From contig NZ_CP166730.1 of assembly GCF_041320665.1 (NCBI RefSeq), positions 4,464,001-4,528,000 of the forward strand: a DNA stretch of 64,000 bases, given 5' to 3'. The notes below the pieces were generated by a model that was not told where the DNA came from, did no database searches, and saw nothing but the letters and a program-made list of their open reading frames with translations. This stretch comes from Comamonas sp. GB3 AK4-5 (GTDB lineage Bacteria > Pseudomonadota > Gammaproteobacteria > Burkholderiales > Burkholderiaceae_C). The translations under genes were made by a program, and so were the position numbers. Of this stretch, positions 18,543 through 27,083 are shown piece after piece. Position 1 is the first letter of the stretch; each line of letters begins with the position of its first letter.

Positions 18543-18611
18543 GCCCGCACCGACCGCAAGCGGTCAAACCATGAAAAGCCGCCAAGCCCAGCGCCAAGCT
18601 GGGGGCAGCTT

Positions 18612-19319
18612 TCAGCGCATGGCCCGCCAGCGCTGCCAGCCCTTGGCCCGCAGCTCACAGGCCGGGCAGCTGCCGCAGCCATAGCCCCAGTCGTGCAGCT
18701 GCTCACGCGTGCCTGCATAGCAGGTGTGGGTGTCGCGCACCACCAGGTCCACCAGGGCCTGGCCACCCAGGTCTTGCGCCATCTGCCAAGTCTGGGCCTT
18801 GTCTATCCACATCAGCGGAGTCTCGATGCACAAGCGCCGGTCCAGCCCCAGGTTCAGCGCCAGTTGCATGGCCTTCATGGTGTCGTCACGGCAATCGGGG
18901 TAGCCGGAGAAATCCGTCTCGCACACGCCGGTGATGATGACCTGCAGCCCACGCCGATAGGCCAGGGCCCCCGCCACGGTCAGAAACAGGAGATTGCGCC
19001 CGGGCACAAAGGTGTTGGGCAGGCCATCGGCCTGCATGGCAAATGCCACATCTTCCGTCAGGGAGGAGCCCCCGATCTGCTGCAACACGTCCAGCTGCAG
19101 CACATGGTCTTCGCCCAGCTTGGGCGCCCATTGCGGGAACTGGGCTGCCAGTTGCTGGCGCACGGTGTGGCGCACTTCCAGCTCCACGCTGTGGCGCTGG
19201 CCGTAGTCGAAGCCCAGGGTTTCGACGCGGTCGTATTTGGAAAGGGCGAGGGCCAGGCAGGTGGTGGAATCCTGCCCACCCGAGAACATCACAAGGGCCG
19301 AGGTATGCATGGCCGTCAT
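18612..19319 (-). CDS. queC: 7-cyano-7-deazaguanine synthase
   Basis: This 235-residue enzyme makes preQ0 from 7-carboxy-7-deazaguanine, ATP and ammonia for queuosine tRNA modification. The PP-loop SGGQDST is at 13-19, and the C-terminal zinc site is formed by the Cys cluster CGSCPAC plus an upstream Cys in THTCYAG. An alternative start at the fourth codon (MHTSALV) is possible. queD/queE are not in the window. Confidence 0.95.
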   Translation of the reverse strand: MTAMHTSALVMFSGGQDSTTCLALALSKYDRVETLGFDYGQRHSVELEVRHTVRQQLAAQFPQWAPKLGEDHVLQLDVLQQIGGSSLTEDVAFAMQADGLPNTFVPGRNLLFLTVAGALAYRRGLQVIITGVCETDFSGYPDCRDDTMKAMQLALNLGLDRRLCIETPLMWIDKAQTWQMAQDLGGQALVDLVVRDTHTCYAGTREQLHDWGYGCGSCPACELRAKGWQRWRAMR

Positions 19320-19680
19320 TAGAACGGGTTTGCGATGCCCTCATGCCACACGGATTTCATGCTTTTCATCCGTACCGGGCCCAACCGATGCAGGGGAGGC
19401 TTGATTGCGCAAAATTCTTAATGAGCGGAAACAGGGAGAAAGGAAGCGATGCAAGGATTTTTTCCGTTGAAAGCCGCAAAAAATCAGCACCCCAATATGT
19501 GATAACTTCTTCGGATTACCCCATGTTTTTTGCAGCAGAAATTTCTGCAAAGTCATCTCTGCGGTAAAAAACGGCTGCCTTGTGTCTGCCTTGTTTTTTG
19601 TGCTTGCACATTCTGGTTTGTGCAATCGTTCGAACCTCCCATTTGCTCCTGAACACAATATTTTTCGAGAGGTGTTGCGC
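19320..19680. promoter_or_regulatory. intergenic region upstream of the glycosylation cluster
   Basis: This 361-bp non-coding gap separates queC from the first cluster gene and is more AT-rich than the flanks. It contains a perfect 14-bp palindrome GCAGAAATTTCTGC (19535-19548) and a TTGCAC (around 19602) that could be a -35 element, without a clear -10. It probably carries the promoter and operator of the 19.7-24.8 kb cluster. Confidence 0.4.
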
Positions 19681-20730
19681 ATGTCGACAGTGGCGCAGGA
19701 ATCCGGTCCCAAGCACAGCATGGCAGGTAGAACTGCCCTGATTCTGGAGACCAATAATCTGCGCGGTGGCGCAGATATGGCGCAGGCCGCAGACAGTCTG
19801 CAACGGCTGATCATCCGGCTGGCCCAGCAGACCCTGCCTCCTGCAGCAATGGCGCAGTGGATCATCACACATGACGGCTTTCCGGCTGAAGTCTGCGCAA
19901 AAATCCAAGCCCTTGCGGGTTGCCACATCGACTTTGTCGAAATCAACGCGAGCACAGGTTATTACGACGCCAAAAATGCAGGCTTTGACCATATCGATGC
20001 CCAGCGCTGCGACTATGTCGTATTTGGCGACGCCGATTGCCTGCCCGCAAACGACTGGCTTGAGCAGCTGCTCGCACCATTCTCACGCGATGAAGCAGCG
20101 CCCTCTGCCGTGGCGGGCCGTACAAGCTACGCCCCCAATGTGCTTGGCGCCGCGCTGACTTCGATCGATTTCATGTATTTCCCCAGCCCCTTGCGCCAGG
20201 GAGCCACCCGCAATTTCTACGCCAACAATGTTGCGTTCAAGCGCGAGGTGTTTGAGCAGTACCGCTACCAAGCTCTGGATGGCGTGTACCGCGCGCACTG
20301 CCAAGTCATGGGGCTGCGCATGCAGGCAGCAGGCGTGGTCATCGCGTATGCGCCCACTGCCCATACGGAGCACCGTCTGCCCGACACCCGTGGCGAGACG
20401 CTCAAGCTGCGCTGGATGCGCGGCAAGGACAGCGTGGGATTGACCCCCTATCTGGTCAAGGCTTATTTGCCGGGCAGTTGGCAATGGCTGGGCCGTAGCG
20501 GCCCCATCGGGCCGCTGTGCGTCATGTTCATGCGGCTGGGTTACAGCTTGCGCGCACTCAACCGGCAGGACCTGCCCCGACTCGGCGCCCTGCCTTACCT
20601 GGCCGCAGCGATGGTCACGGTGGGCATCTCCATGGTGGACATGGCGGGGGCACTGATGCGCGGTTTGGGTCTTGCAGGACGCAACGCGGCGCTGGGCGAC
20701 ACCGAAGCGCTGTCCTATCACCGCCATTAA
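19681..20730 (+). CDS. family 2-type glycosyltransferase
   Basis: This 349-residue protein has a GT-A fold. The N-terminal strand LILETNNLRGG and the metal-binding FGDADCLP motif (D117, D119) are typical of GT2 inverting enzymes. The C-terminal third has two hydrophobic segments (around GPLCVMFMRLGYSL and AAAMVTVGISMVDM), placing it at the membrane. ATG 19681 is used; a longer frame starts in AT-rich intergenic DNA. It is the first gene of a co-directional cluster with an exported protein, a diiron protein, a GT-B enzyme, a desaturase and ugd. The acceptor is unknown. Confidence 0.85.
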   Translation: MSTVAQESGPKHSMAGRTALILETNNLRGGADMAQAADSLQRLIIRLAQQTLPPAAMAQWIITHDGFPAEVCAKIQALAGCHIDFVEINASTGYYDAKNAGFDHIDAQRCDYVVFGDADCLPANDWLEQLLAPFSRDEAAPSAVAGRTSYAPNVLGAALTSIDFMYFPSPLRQGATRNFYANNVAFKREVFEQYRYQALDGVYRAHCQVMGLRMQAAGVVIAYAPTAHTEHRLPDTRGETLKLRWMRGKDSVGLTPYLVKAYLPGSWQWLGRSGPIGPLCVMFMRLGYSLRALNRQDLPRLGALPYLAAAMVTVGISMVDMAGALMRGLGLAGRNAALGDTEALSYHRH

Positions 20731-20785
20731 GCCCATTTTCTGCGGTGTTCCCCGCCGCGTCTGCTTTGCTTTCTGAAGGATGAGC

Positions 20786-21823
20786 ATGCACTTGACCACC
20801 ACTGCCCGTCTCGCTGGCCTCGCCTTGTTGGCCACTACCTTGATGCCTGCAGCGCATGCAGAGCCCGTGACCTATGCGGATCGGGGGGTGTATCACTTTG
20901 AGTCGCAAAGCGGCTGCCCATTTGCCACCGCTGTGGGCGGCAAGGACTGCAATCGCATCGTGCTGGATGCCTCTGACGTGCAAGCCAGGGTCGACGCCAA
21001 GGCCCATGCCATTGTCTTTTCCAGCAGCACCCAGCACCGGGAACAGGAGGTTCTGGGCGATGTGCTGCTGCAAGGCTCGGGGTTGGACGCAAGCGGTATG
21101 CGAGTGCCGCTCAGAGTGCGCCTGCTGCTGCGCCGTGACGGCCGGAAATGGGAGCCCGACATCTATGTCCATGCCCCAGTCCGAGGCAAGTTTCGCGACG
21201 TGCAAATTGACGCTTACAGCGTGCGCGTCAAACAGGGCGATGGCGATGCCGGCCCCGAGCAGGAAGTGCTCCCCGCGCCCAAAACGCTGGCGTTACTGGA
21301 GCAGCCATCGGTTGCAGCGCGGCTTGCTCGCCATTTTGTAAAGGTTCTGCCCAGCAATGCACAGCGGCCATCCGGCGATGACATCACGGTGGCACTGGGC
21401 CTGGGCAAACTCACCAAGTCGGTGGCGCGGGCGCGCTTTGTGTCCAACGCGTCGCAAGAGGCCAGCCTGGATGAGGCGCTGGCGTCGGGCACCTGGTCGA
21501 TACAGCTCGACGCATTGAGCGGCCAGATCCCGCAATGGGTGGTGCGGCGTGAACTCTTCACCTTGGGCCTGGAGGACAGCCCCCTGGTCAAGGACTTGCG
21601 CGCGCACGGGCTCAAAAAGCATGACCGGATCGAGATCGGCGCCCACGAGGGCAAGGGCTATCTGCGCGTGAACGAGAAGCAAACGGAATTCCCCGGCGCT
21701 CTTGCATCTGCCCAGGCCTTTATGCGGGAAAGCTTTATGGGCCTGATTCTGGGCTGGAGCCGCCATCCTGCGGCGACAGGCACGGCCCCCAAGAATGCAT
21801 CTGCGCCAGGCAACGCTACATGA
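20786..21823 (+). CDS. exported protein of unknown function in glycosylation cluster
   Basis: This 345-residue protein has a signal peptide ending at AAHAEP (residue ~26). The second of two close ATGs (20780, 20786) is chosen because AAGGA ends 5 bases before it. The mature protein has two Cys near the N-terminus (GCPFATAVGGKDC) that could form a disulfide, then a beta-rich region up to ~130 (RVPLRVRLLLRRDGRKW, PDIYVHAPVRGKF). I cannot place it in a family. Its stop overlaps the next start (ATGA), so it is translationally coupled to the ferritin-like gene. Confidence 0.75.
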   Translation: MHLTTTARLAGLALLATTLMPAAHAEPVTYADRGVYHFESQSGCPFATAVGGKDCNRIVLDASDVQARVDAKAHAIVFSSSTQHREQEVLGDVLLQGSGLDASGMRVPLRVRLLLRRDGRKWEPDIYVHAPVRGKFRDVQIDAYSVRVKQGDGDAGPEQEVLPAPKTLALLEQPSVAARLARHFVKVLPSNAQRPSGDDITVALGLGKLTKSVARARFVSNASQEASLDEALASGTWSIQLDALSGQIPQWVVRRELFTLGLEDSPLVKDLRAHGLKKHDRIEIGAHEGKGYLRVNEKQTEFPGALASAQAFMRESFMGLILGWSRHPAATGTAPKNASAPGNAT

Positions 21824-22575
21824 GTGCACCCAGTGATTTGCCACTGCTGAACAGAGCGCAGCGGGATGGCTTTTTTGACTGCCTGGATACGCCAGAGCCG
21901 CGTGGTGCAGCGCGCGTTCAGGCTCGCCTTGTCGACCGCATCAAGCGGGCGGCCCTGCGCAGACTGCACAGCAACATCCATGGCGAACGCTGGCTGCTGC
22001 GCATGTATTTGATTGGCGAAGAGGCCACGGAACGTGCCCTGCACGAAGACTGGGCCGGCGAACCACCGCCCTGGCTGGTCCCGCGCATGCGCCAGCATCT
22101 GGCCGATGAACAGCGCCATGCCCAGGCCTTCACCCAGGCCTTGCAGGACCGGGGGGTCAAAGTCGATGCACCCCATGAACCCGATTGGCTGAGCCAACGC
22201 AAGATCATGCGCTGGCGCAAGCTGGCCCAACACCATGCTCCGTTTTTTGCACAGGGCGTGCTGGTGCCGGCCTATGCCATCGGCCTTTGCGCCGAGCAAA
22301 TGGCCATGCGCGTGCTGGCCCGCCACTGCGCAACCCTAGACAAGCACCACGCCATGCATGCCTTGCTCGCCAGTGTGCTGGCCGATGAAGCACGCCATGT
22401 CAGGCTCTGCGAAGACAGCTTGCAGCGGCTTGTGGCCCCCTCCGAGGCCAAGCCGCTGGCCGCATTGCTGGCCGAAGTCCGCGCCGTGGACGCCAGCTTT
22501 GGCGTGTCCGGCGCGCTGGCCATGTATGCCATCGCCTGGTTTCAATCGCTGCGCCCGGTGCCAGAGCAGGTCTGA
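21820..22575 (+). CDS. ferritin-like diiron protein
   Basis: This 251-residue all-helical protein has a complete set of ferritin-like diiron ligand positions: EEAT (E67/E68), DEQRH (E97, H100), AEQM (E159) and DEARH (E190, H193). Two E-x-x-H motifs in a four-helix bundle are typical of oxygenases and oxidases such as AurF-type N-oxygenases, and of ferritin-like DUF families. In a cluster with a desaturase and glycosyltransferases it probably oxidises or hydroxylates the product scaffold; this is inference. It overlaps the previous gene by 4 bp and is 20 bp from the next. Confidence 0.82.
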   Translation: MSAPSDLPLLNRAQRDGFFDCLDTPEPRGAARVQARLVDRIKRAALRRLHSNIHGERWLLRMYLIGEEATERALHEDWAGEPPPWLVPRMRQHLADEQRHAQAFTQALQDRGVKVDAPHEPDWLSQRKIMRWRKLAQHHAPFFAQGVLVPAYAIGLCAEQMAMRVLARHCATLDKHHAMHALLASVLADEARHVRLCEDSLQRLVAPSEAKPLAALLAEVRAVDASFGVSGALAMYAIAWFQSLRPVPEQV

Positions 22576-22595
22576 ACATTTCGGTCTCTACGTCC

Positions 22596-23726
22596 ATGCC
22601 ACGCATTGTTTATCTCGCCACCGCCGACGCGCGTGGCCATTTGATGCGCGCACAGCTGCTGGTCCATGGCCTGCGGGCCGCGGGTGCGCAAGTCCAGGTG
22701 CTGACCACGTCGGATGCAGGCCAGGCCTTTTTGCAGGAGTTTGGGATAGAGGCGCAGATACTCTCGCACCACTACGGCGTGCAGTTCGATGCGCAGCAGA
22801 ACATGCTGCGTGGCGCAACCGACAGCAACGTGGCCCACTATGTGTTCAGGCCCACACGCATGCTGCGCGACATCGCCAGGCTGCATGCGGTTTTTCGTGC
22901 GGCGGATCTGGTCATCAACGACTCTTTTCACCCCGCACTGCTGTTCATGGGGGCCATGCCGCACTGGCGGCGAAAAGTCGTGCATGTGTATGGCGCCAGC
23001 CTCAGAAAAGCACTGAGCGCCAACTTTGAAGGCCGGATTCCGCGCCTGCTGGCCCGCGCATTCGCAGGCATTGTGGGCTGGCAAATCGATGCGGCGCTGT
23101 GCCGCATAGAGCATGACTTTGCCTATGACCTGGTTGACGCCACAGCCCAGCCTTCACACATCCGGCTTCCCACCCCGGTGGTTGTGGCTGATGGCCAGGC
23201 AAATGCTGCAGAGGCGGTGGCCGTTTACCTGAACCCGCACTTCCGGGATGTGGCCCTGGCCGACGCACTGGCTGCGGGCCTGGACCATGCAGGCAGGCAT
23301 GCGCACCTGGTGGGTGAAGGCTATGCCGGACATGGAGCCTGGGTGGGCATAGACGCCAATTGGGTGTCCTGCGCTGCACAAGCGCCTTTCATTGTCTCCG
23401 CGCCAGGGATGGCCGCACTCTCCATCGCCTTGGTATATCGCCGTCCCATTTTGCTGGTCCTCACCGATCAACCCGAGCAGGCCAGCAATGCTGCGCGGGC
23501 GGCCCAGCTGGGGCTGCGGCATGAAGTCGTGGTCTGGCGCGGTGATGCGGCCGCGTTTAGCCGTGATGTTGCAAGCGCCGCAGGCCGGCTGATGCGCGCG
23601 CCCGGTACTTTGGCCGAGAGCGATGCAGGCCGTGCCCAGGCGCATGCGCGCATCCAGGCCTGGGTGGACTGCCTGCTCGCTCTGGGTGCAGGAAAGACCG
23701 GGCATAAAGCCGCAGCGCAGCCATGA
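22596..23726 (+). CDS. GT-B (UGT/MGT-like) glycosyltransferase
   Basis: The protein has 376 residues. The N-terminus, ATADARGHLMRAQLLVHGLR, has the Rossmann-like start of UDP-glycosyltransferases that act on small lipophilic acceptors. The C-terminal half has PFIVSAPGMAALSIALVYR and VLTDQPEQASNAARAAQLGL, matching the donor-binding 'H/P-G-x-x-S ... D-Q' region of UGT/MGT enzymes. It could use UDP-glucuronate supplied by the ugd gene in the cluster. Its stop overlaps the ATG of a 25-codon open frame that leads into the desaturase. Confidence 0.8.
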   Translation: MPRIVYLATADARGHLMRAQLLVHGLRAAGAQVQVLTTSDAGQAFLQEFGIEAQILSHHYGVQFDAQQNMLRGATDSNVAHYVFRPTRMLRDIARLHAVFRAADLVINDSFHPALLFMGAMPHWRRKVVHVYGASLRKALSANFEGRIPRLLARAFAGIVGWQIDAALCRIEHDFAYDLVDATAQPSHIRLPTPVVVADGQANAAEAVAVYLNPHFRDVALADALAAGLDHAGRHAHLVGEGYAGHGAWVGIDANWVSCAAQAPFIVSAPGMAALSIALVYRRPILLVLTDQPEQASNAARAAQLGLRHEVVVWRGDAAAFSRDVASAAGRLMRAPGTLAESDAGRAQAHARIQAWVDCLLALGAGKTGHKAAAQP

Positions 23727-23800
23727 CCCGGCCAACGCCCAGCCACCTGCTTGCGCGCCTTGGTGATACACCGCAGACAGACCTGAAGCGCCCCGTATGA
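23723..23800 (+). CDS. 25-residue micro-ORF bridging glycosyltransferase and desaturase
   Basis: This short frame (MTRPTPSHLLARLGDTPQTD and five more residues) begins at an ATGA overlap with the glycosyltransferase stop and ends at an ATGA overlap with the desaturase start. It thus fills the 70-bp gap with no untranslated base. This arrangement would let ribosomes pass by termination-reinitiation from one gene to the next. It may be only a coupling device rather than a functional peptide; chance cannot be excluded. Confidence 0.4.
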   Translation: MTRPTPSHLLARLGDTPQTDLKRPV

Positions 23801-24753
23801 AGCACCCCAACCCCTATGCCGGCCCCAATGCAGCGCTCGCACAGTTCCTGCCCGATGCCCATTTATTGGAGCCAAGGCCTTGGCGCATTGCCGCCGCACT
23901 TCTGGGTGACTGGGCACTGATCACTGCGGCGTTTGCTGCTGCGATATGGATGCCGCACCCCTTGGTTTATCTGCTCGCGGCGATTGTGATTGCGCGCAGC
24001 CAATTGGCGCTCGCCGTCATGATGCATGAAGCTGCACACGGACTGATGGCAGGCAACAAGCGCCTGAACGACGGACTGGGGCAGCTGCTGACGGCTGGCC
24101 CCTTGTGGCTGTCCCTGCGCAGCTACCGCGCAGGCCATATCCAGCACCACCATGCCCCCATGGCAGACGACGATCCCGTCGCGCTGATGTTTGCTGTGCA
24201 TGACTATCCCGTGACGCGGGCCCAACTCATGCGCCGACTGCTGGCCTACGCCTGTGGAATTGGCTATGTGACAAGCATCGCCAGACTTGCACGTGGCGAG
24301 CTGGCCCATGCCTTGCCTCCGGTAAAAAAGTCGCGTGCTTATATCGCTTGGGAGCTGGCCTCCATCTTCATCACCAACGGCTTGCTGTGCGGCCTGCTCG
24401 CATGGTCAGGCCATGCCTGGCTCTACCTTGGTCTGTGGCTTGTGCCCTCCATGACGCTGCTGCCACTGGCAGGGCAGATACGCGCCATATTTGAGCATGG
24501 GGGTCTGCCAGCGAGCGCCGACCAAAGCAGCAACGCACGCACGATCACGCACCGTTCCTGGCAAACCTTTCTTTTTGGCCCCCACGCTATCCACTACCAC
24601 GTGGAGCACCATTTATTCCCGCGCATGCCGTTTCACAGCCTGAGGGCCGTGCATAGACAGCTGGCCGCACAGCAGCTCTTGCCCCAAGCCAATTTGTATA
24701 CGGGTTATGGCGCCGTGCTGCGCGATGTGAGTACCCAGCGTGAATCTGCCTGA
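23797..24753 (+). CDS. membrane fatty acid desaturase/hydroxylase
   Basis: This 318-residue integral membrane protein has the three His boxes of the FA_desaturase family: HEAAH (77-81), HIQHHH (114-119) and HVEHH (about residues 270-274). Hydrophobic spans flank the boxes. Such enzymes insert double bonds or hydroxyls into acyl or isoprenoid chains with a diiron centre. Unlike housekeeping desaturases it is embedded between a GT-B glycosyltransferase and ugd, suggesting that it modifies a lipid aglycone made or decorated by the cluster. Confidence 0.88.
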   Translation: MKHPNPYAGPNAALAQFLPDAHLLEPRPWRIAAALLGDWALITAAFAAAIWMPHPLVYLLAAIVIARSQLALAVMMHEAAHGLMAGNKRLNDGLGQLLTAGPLWLSLRSYRAGHIQHHHAPMADDDPVALMFAVHDYPVTRAQLMRRLLAYACGIGYVTSIARLARGELAHALPPVKKSRAYIAWELASIFITNGLLCGLLAWSGHAWLYLGLWLVPSMTLLPLAGQIRAIFEHGGLPASADQSSNARTITHRSWQTFLFGPHAIHYHVEHHLFPRMPFHSLRAVHRQLAAQQLLPQANLYTGYGAVLRDVSTQRESA

Positions 24754-24832
24754 GCACTTTTGAATATCCAGAAAATCTCCACGGATTTCATGAAATTTGT
24801 GCGGCACCCACTCTCTATTCACTGATATCAAA

Positions 24833-26014
24833 ATGAAAATCACCGTTGTCGGAGCAGGTTATGTGGGTCTGGCAAATGCCATTCTTCTCGCACAATATAA
24901 CGAGGTGCTTGTTTTTGACATTTCACGGCCCAAAGTCGACCTGATCAACCAAAGAAAATCTCCTATCTCCGATGCGGAAATTGAAGACTACCTTGCCAAC
25001 AAGCCGCTCCGTATCAAGGCCACGTCCGACTCCGCAGAAGCCTACAGAGGTGCAGATTTCATCATTGTCTGCACCCCGACCAACTACGACGAAAAAACCG
25101 GCCAACTCAATACCCAAATTATTGAGTCTGTCATCTCCGATGCACTGTCCACGGCCCCAGGCGCAACGATAGTGATTAAATCCACCGTTCCCATCGGGTA
25201 TACCCAGAAACTACGCGAGACTTTGGCGGAGTTTTATCAGCGCACCATCCATTTAATATTCTGCCCCGAATTCCTTCGTGAAGGCAAAGCGCTGCATGAC
25301 AACCTCTACCCATCACGCATCATCATCGGTGATCAAGGCGAGCGCGGGGAAATGTTGGCCGCCCTTCTGACACAGGCAGCGCTGAAGCAGGAAATACCCA
25401 CCCTCTTCACCAGCGGCACCGAGGCCGAAGCCATCAAGCTGTTCTCCAATACTTATCTTGCGTTGCGGGTCGCCTATTTCAACGAGCTTGACACCTATGC
25501 GGCCTCACATGCGTTGGACACCCAGCGCATCATCTACGGTGTCTGTCTCGACCCTCGCATTGGTGATTATTACAACAACCCCAGTTTTGGCTATGGTGGT
25601 TATTGCCTCCCCAAAGATACCCAACAGCTGCTGGCAAACTATCAAGAAATTCCGCAAAAACTGATTCACACCATCATCGACGCCAACAAAATACGCCAAG
25701 ATTTCATCACGCGCGAGGTCCTCAAAAAGAATCCCAAGGTTGTAGGAATACATCGCCTGACGATGAAAGCACAATCAGACAATATTCGCACATCCAGTGT
25801 TCAAGAAATCATCAAAAATCTACAAAACCATGGAATAGAGACCATCATTTATGAGCCTACGCTAGAAGCGCATTCATTCTCCCAAGCTCCTGTAATTAAA
25901 GACCTCGCCGTTTTCAAGAATATGTCCGACATCATTCTGTCCAACCGAATGAGCGCAGAACTACATGATGTCAAGCCCAAAGTCTATACAAGAGATATAT
26001 TTGGCACTGATTAA
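24833..26014 (+). CDS. ugd: UDP-glucose 6-dehydrogenase
   Basis: This 393-residue NAD-dependent enzyme oxidises UDP-glucose to UDP-glucuronate. It has the Rossmann motif GAGYVGLANA at 7-16, the STVPIGYT and CPEFLREGKALHD motifs, and the active-site Cys in GYGGYCLPKDT (about residue 256). The length matches the short enterobacterial-type Ugd. The start at ATG 24833 (MKITVVGAG) is clear. The gene is visibly richer in AT than everything around it, as is its upstream 79-bp gap, which suggests a different origin from the rest of the cluster. Confidence 0.95.
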   Translation: MKITVVGAGYVGLANAILLAQYNEVLVFDISRPKVDLINQRKSPISDAEIEDYLANKPLRIKATSDSAEAYRGADFIIVCTPTNYDEKTGQLNTQIIESVISDALSTAPGATIVIKSTVPIGYTQKLRETLAEFYQRTIHLIFCPEFLREGKALHDNLYPSRIIIGDQGERGEMLAALLTQAALKQEIPTLFTSGTEAEAIKLFSNTYLALRVAYFNELDTYAASHALDTQRIIYGVCLDPRIGDYYNNPSFGYGGYCLPKDTQQLLANYQEIPQKLIHTIIDANKIRQDFITREVLKKNPKVVGIHRLTMKAQSDNIRTSSVQEIIKNLQNHGIETIIYEPTLEAHSFSQAPVIKDLAVFKNMSDIILSNRMSAELHDVKPKVYTRDIFGTD

Positions 26015-26171
26015 TTTGAGAATTTCTGATGCCAGGCTGGGCAACACCTCGTCTTTGCCCGCTCGTTTTCCCCTTGTCTGAAACGACGAAGCGCAAGATC
26101 ATTCGCATCACGGTCTCCAACCCTTCTGCCGCTACAGCAAGGCACGACATCAGCGTCACCACGATCCCATA

Positions 26172-26189
26172 CAGGGGTATGTACCCCTG
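26172..26189. promoter_or_regulatory. palindrome upstream of GST gene
   Basis: CAGGGGTATGTACCCCTG is an 8+2+8 inverted repeat 27 bp before the GST start codon. It could be an operator or a hairpin in the leader. Confidence 0.35.
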
Positions 26190-26216
26190 CCACAGTTCAC
26201 ACGGAAAGGAATCTCC

Positions 26217-26933
26217 ATGCTCCAGCTGTATATAGGCAACAAGAACTACTCCTCCTGGTCGCTGCGTCCCTGGCTGGCCCTGCGCCAGCTGGGCATTGCG
26301 TTTGAAGAGATGCAGGTGCGCTTTGACAGCTTTGCCCCCGACTCGCACTTCAAGCAAACCTTGCTGGCCCTGGGGCCCACCGGCAAGGTGCCGTTGTTGG
26401 TGGACGATGGGCTGGCCGTCTGGGATTCGTTGGCGATTGCCGAGTACCTGCATGAGCGCTTTCCCCAGGCCGGCATCTGGCCCACACCGATGGCCGACCG
26501 TGCCCGTGCCCGCAGCCTGTGCGCCGAGATGCACAGCGGCTTTGGCGCACTGCGCAGCCACTGCCCCATGAATGTGGAAGCCCATCTGCACGAGGTGGGC
26601 GCCAAGATCTGGGCCGAGGAAGCCGGCGTGCGCGATGACGTCTACCGCCTGATCGATATGTGGGGCCAGCAGCTGTCCACCCATGGCGGCCCCATGCTGT
26701 TTGGCGCCTTCAGCATGGCCGATGCCTTCTTCGCCCCGGTGTGCCTGCGCCTGGACCGCTATGGCCTGCCTATTCCGGCCAATATCCAGGCCTATGTCGA
26801 GCGCGTGCTGGCCCTACCCGCCCTGCGCGAATGGATTGTGGCGGCCCTGGAAGAAAAAGACTTTCGCGATTTTGAAGAGCCTTACCGCAAGGCCAGCGGC
26901 ATGCTGTCGCGGGACTCGGGGACATCCTCCTGA
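26217..26933 (+). CDS. glutathione S-transferase family protein
   Basis: This 238-residue protein has the thioredoxin-like N-terminal domain opening LYIGNKNYSSWSLRPWLAL, where the Ser/Tyr cluster is the likely glutathione-activating site, followed by the cis-Pro GKVPLL and the DSLAIAEYL glutathione contact. A helical C-terminal domain follows. It is close to the YfcF/MaiA-like subgroup, but the substrate is not deducible. AAGGAA precedes the ATG. It is followed by cca after 150 bp. Confidence 0.9.
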   Translation: MLQLYIGNKNYSSWSLRPWLALRQLGIAFEEMQVRFDSFAPDSHFKQTLLALGPTGKVPLLVDDGLAVWDSLAIAEYLHERFPQAGIWPTPMADRARARSLCAEMHSGFGALRSHCPMNVEAHLHEVGAKIWAEEAGVRDDVYRLIDMWGQQLSTHGGPMLFGAFSMADAFFAPVCLRLDRYGLPIPANIQAYVERVLALPALREWIVAALEEKDFRDFEEPYRKASGMLSRDSGTSS

Positions 26934-27083
26934 GCAGCTTTGCTGCGCAAATCGGGAAAGGGGACGGCGCCAAGGCCGCGGCAGGCCCTTGCTGGGCGCC
27001 CCTGAATGGGCAGCGTCCATTGCCAGAAAGCCGAGTGCGGGAAATGGCCGCCATTCCGCGTGCCGCCACCTACACTTTGGCCT

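Noticed and set aside
26029..26235. 68-codon frame between ugd and the GST gene
   Set aside because: It overlaps the palindrome and the GST start region, lacks a ribosome binding site and has no recognisable features.
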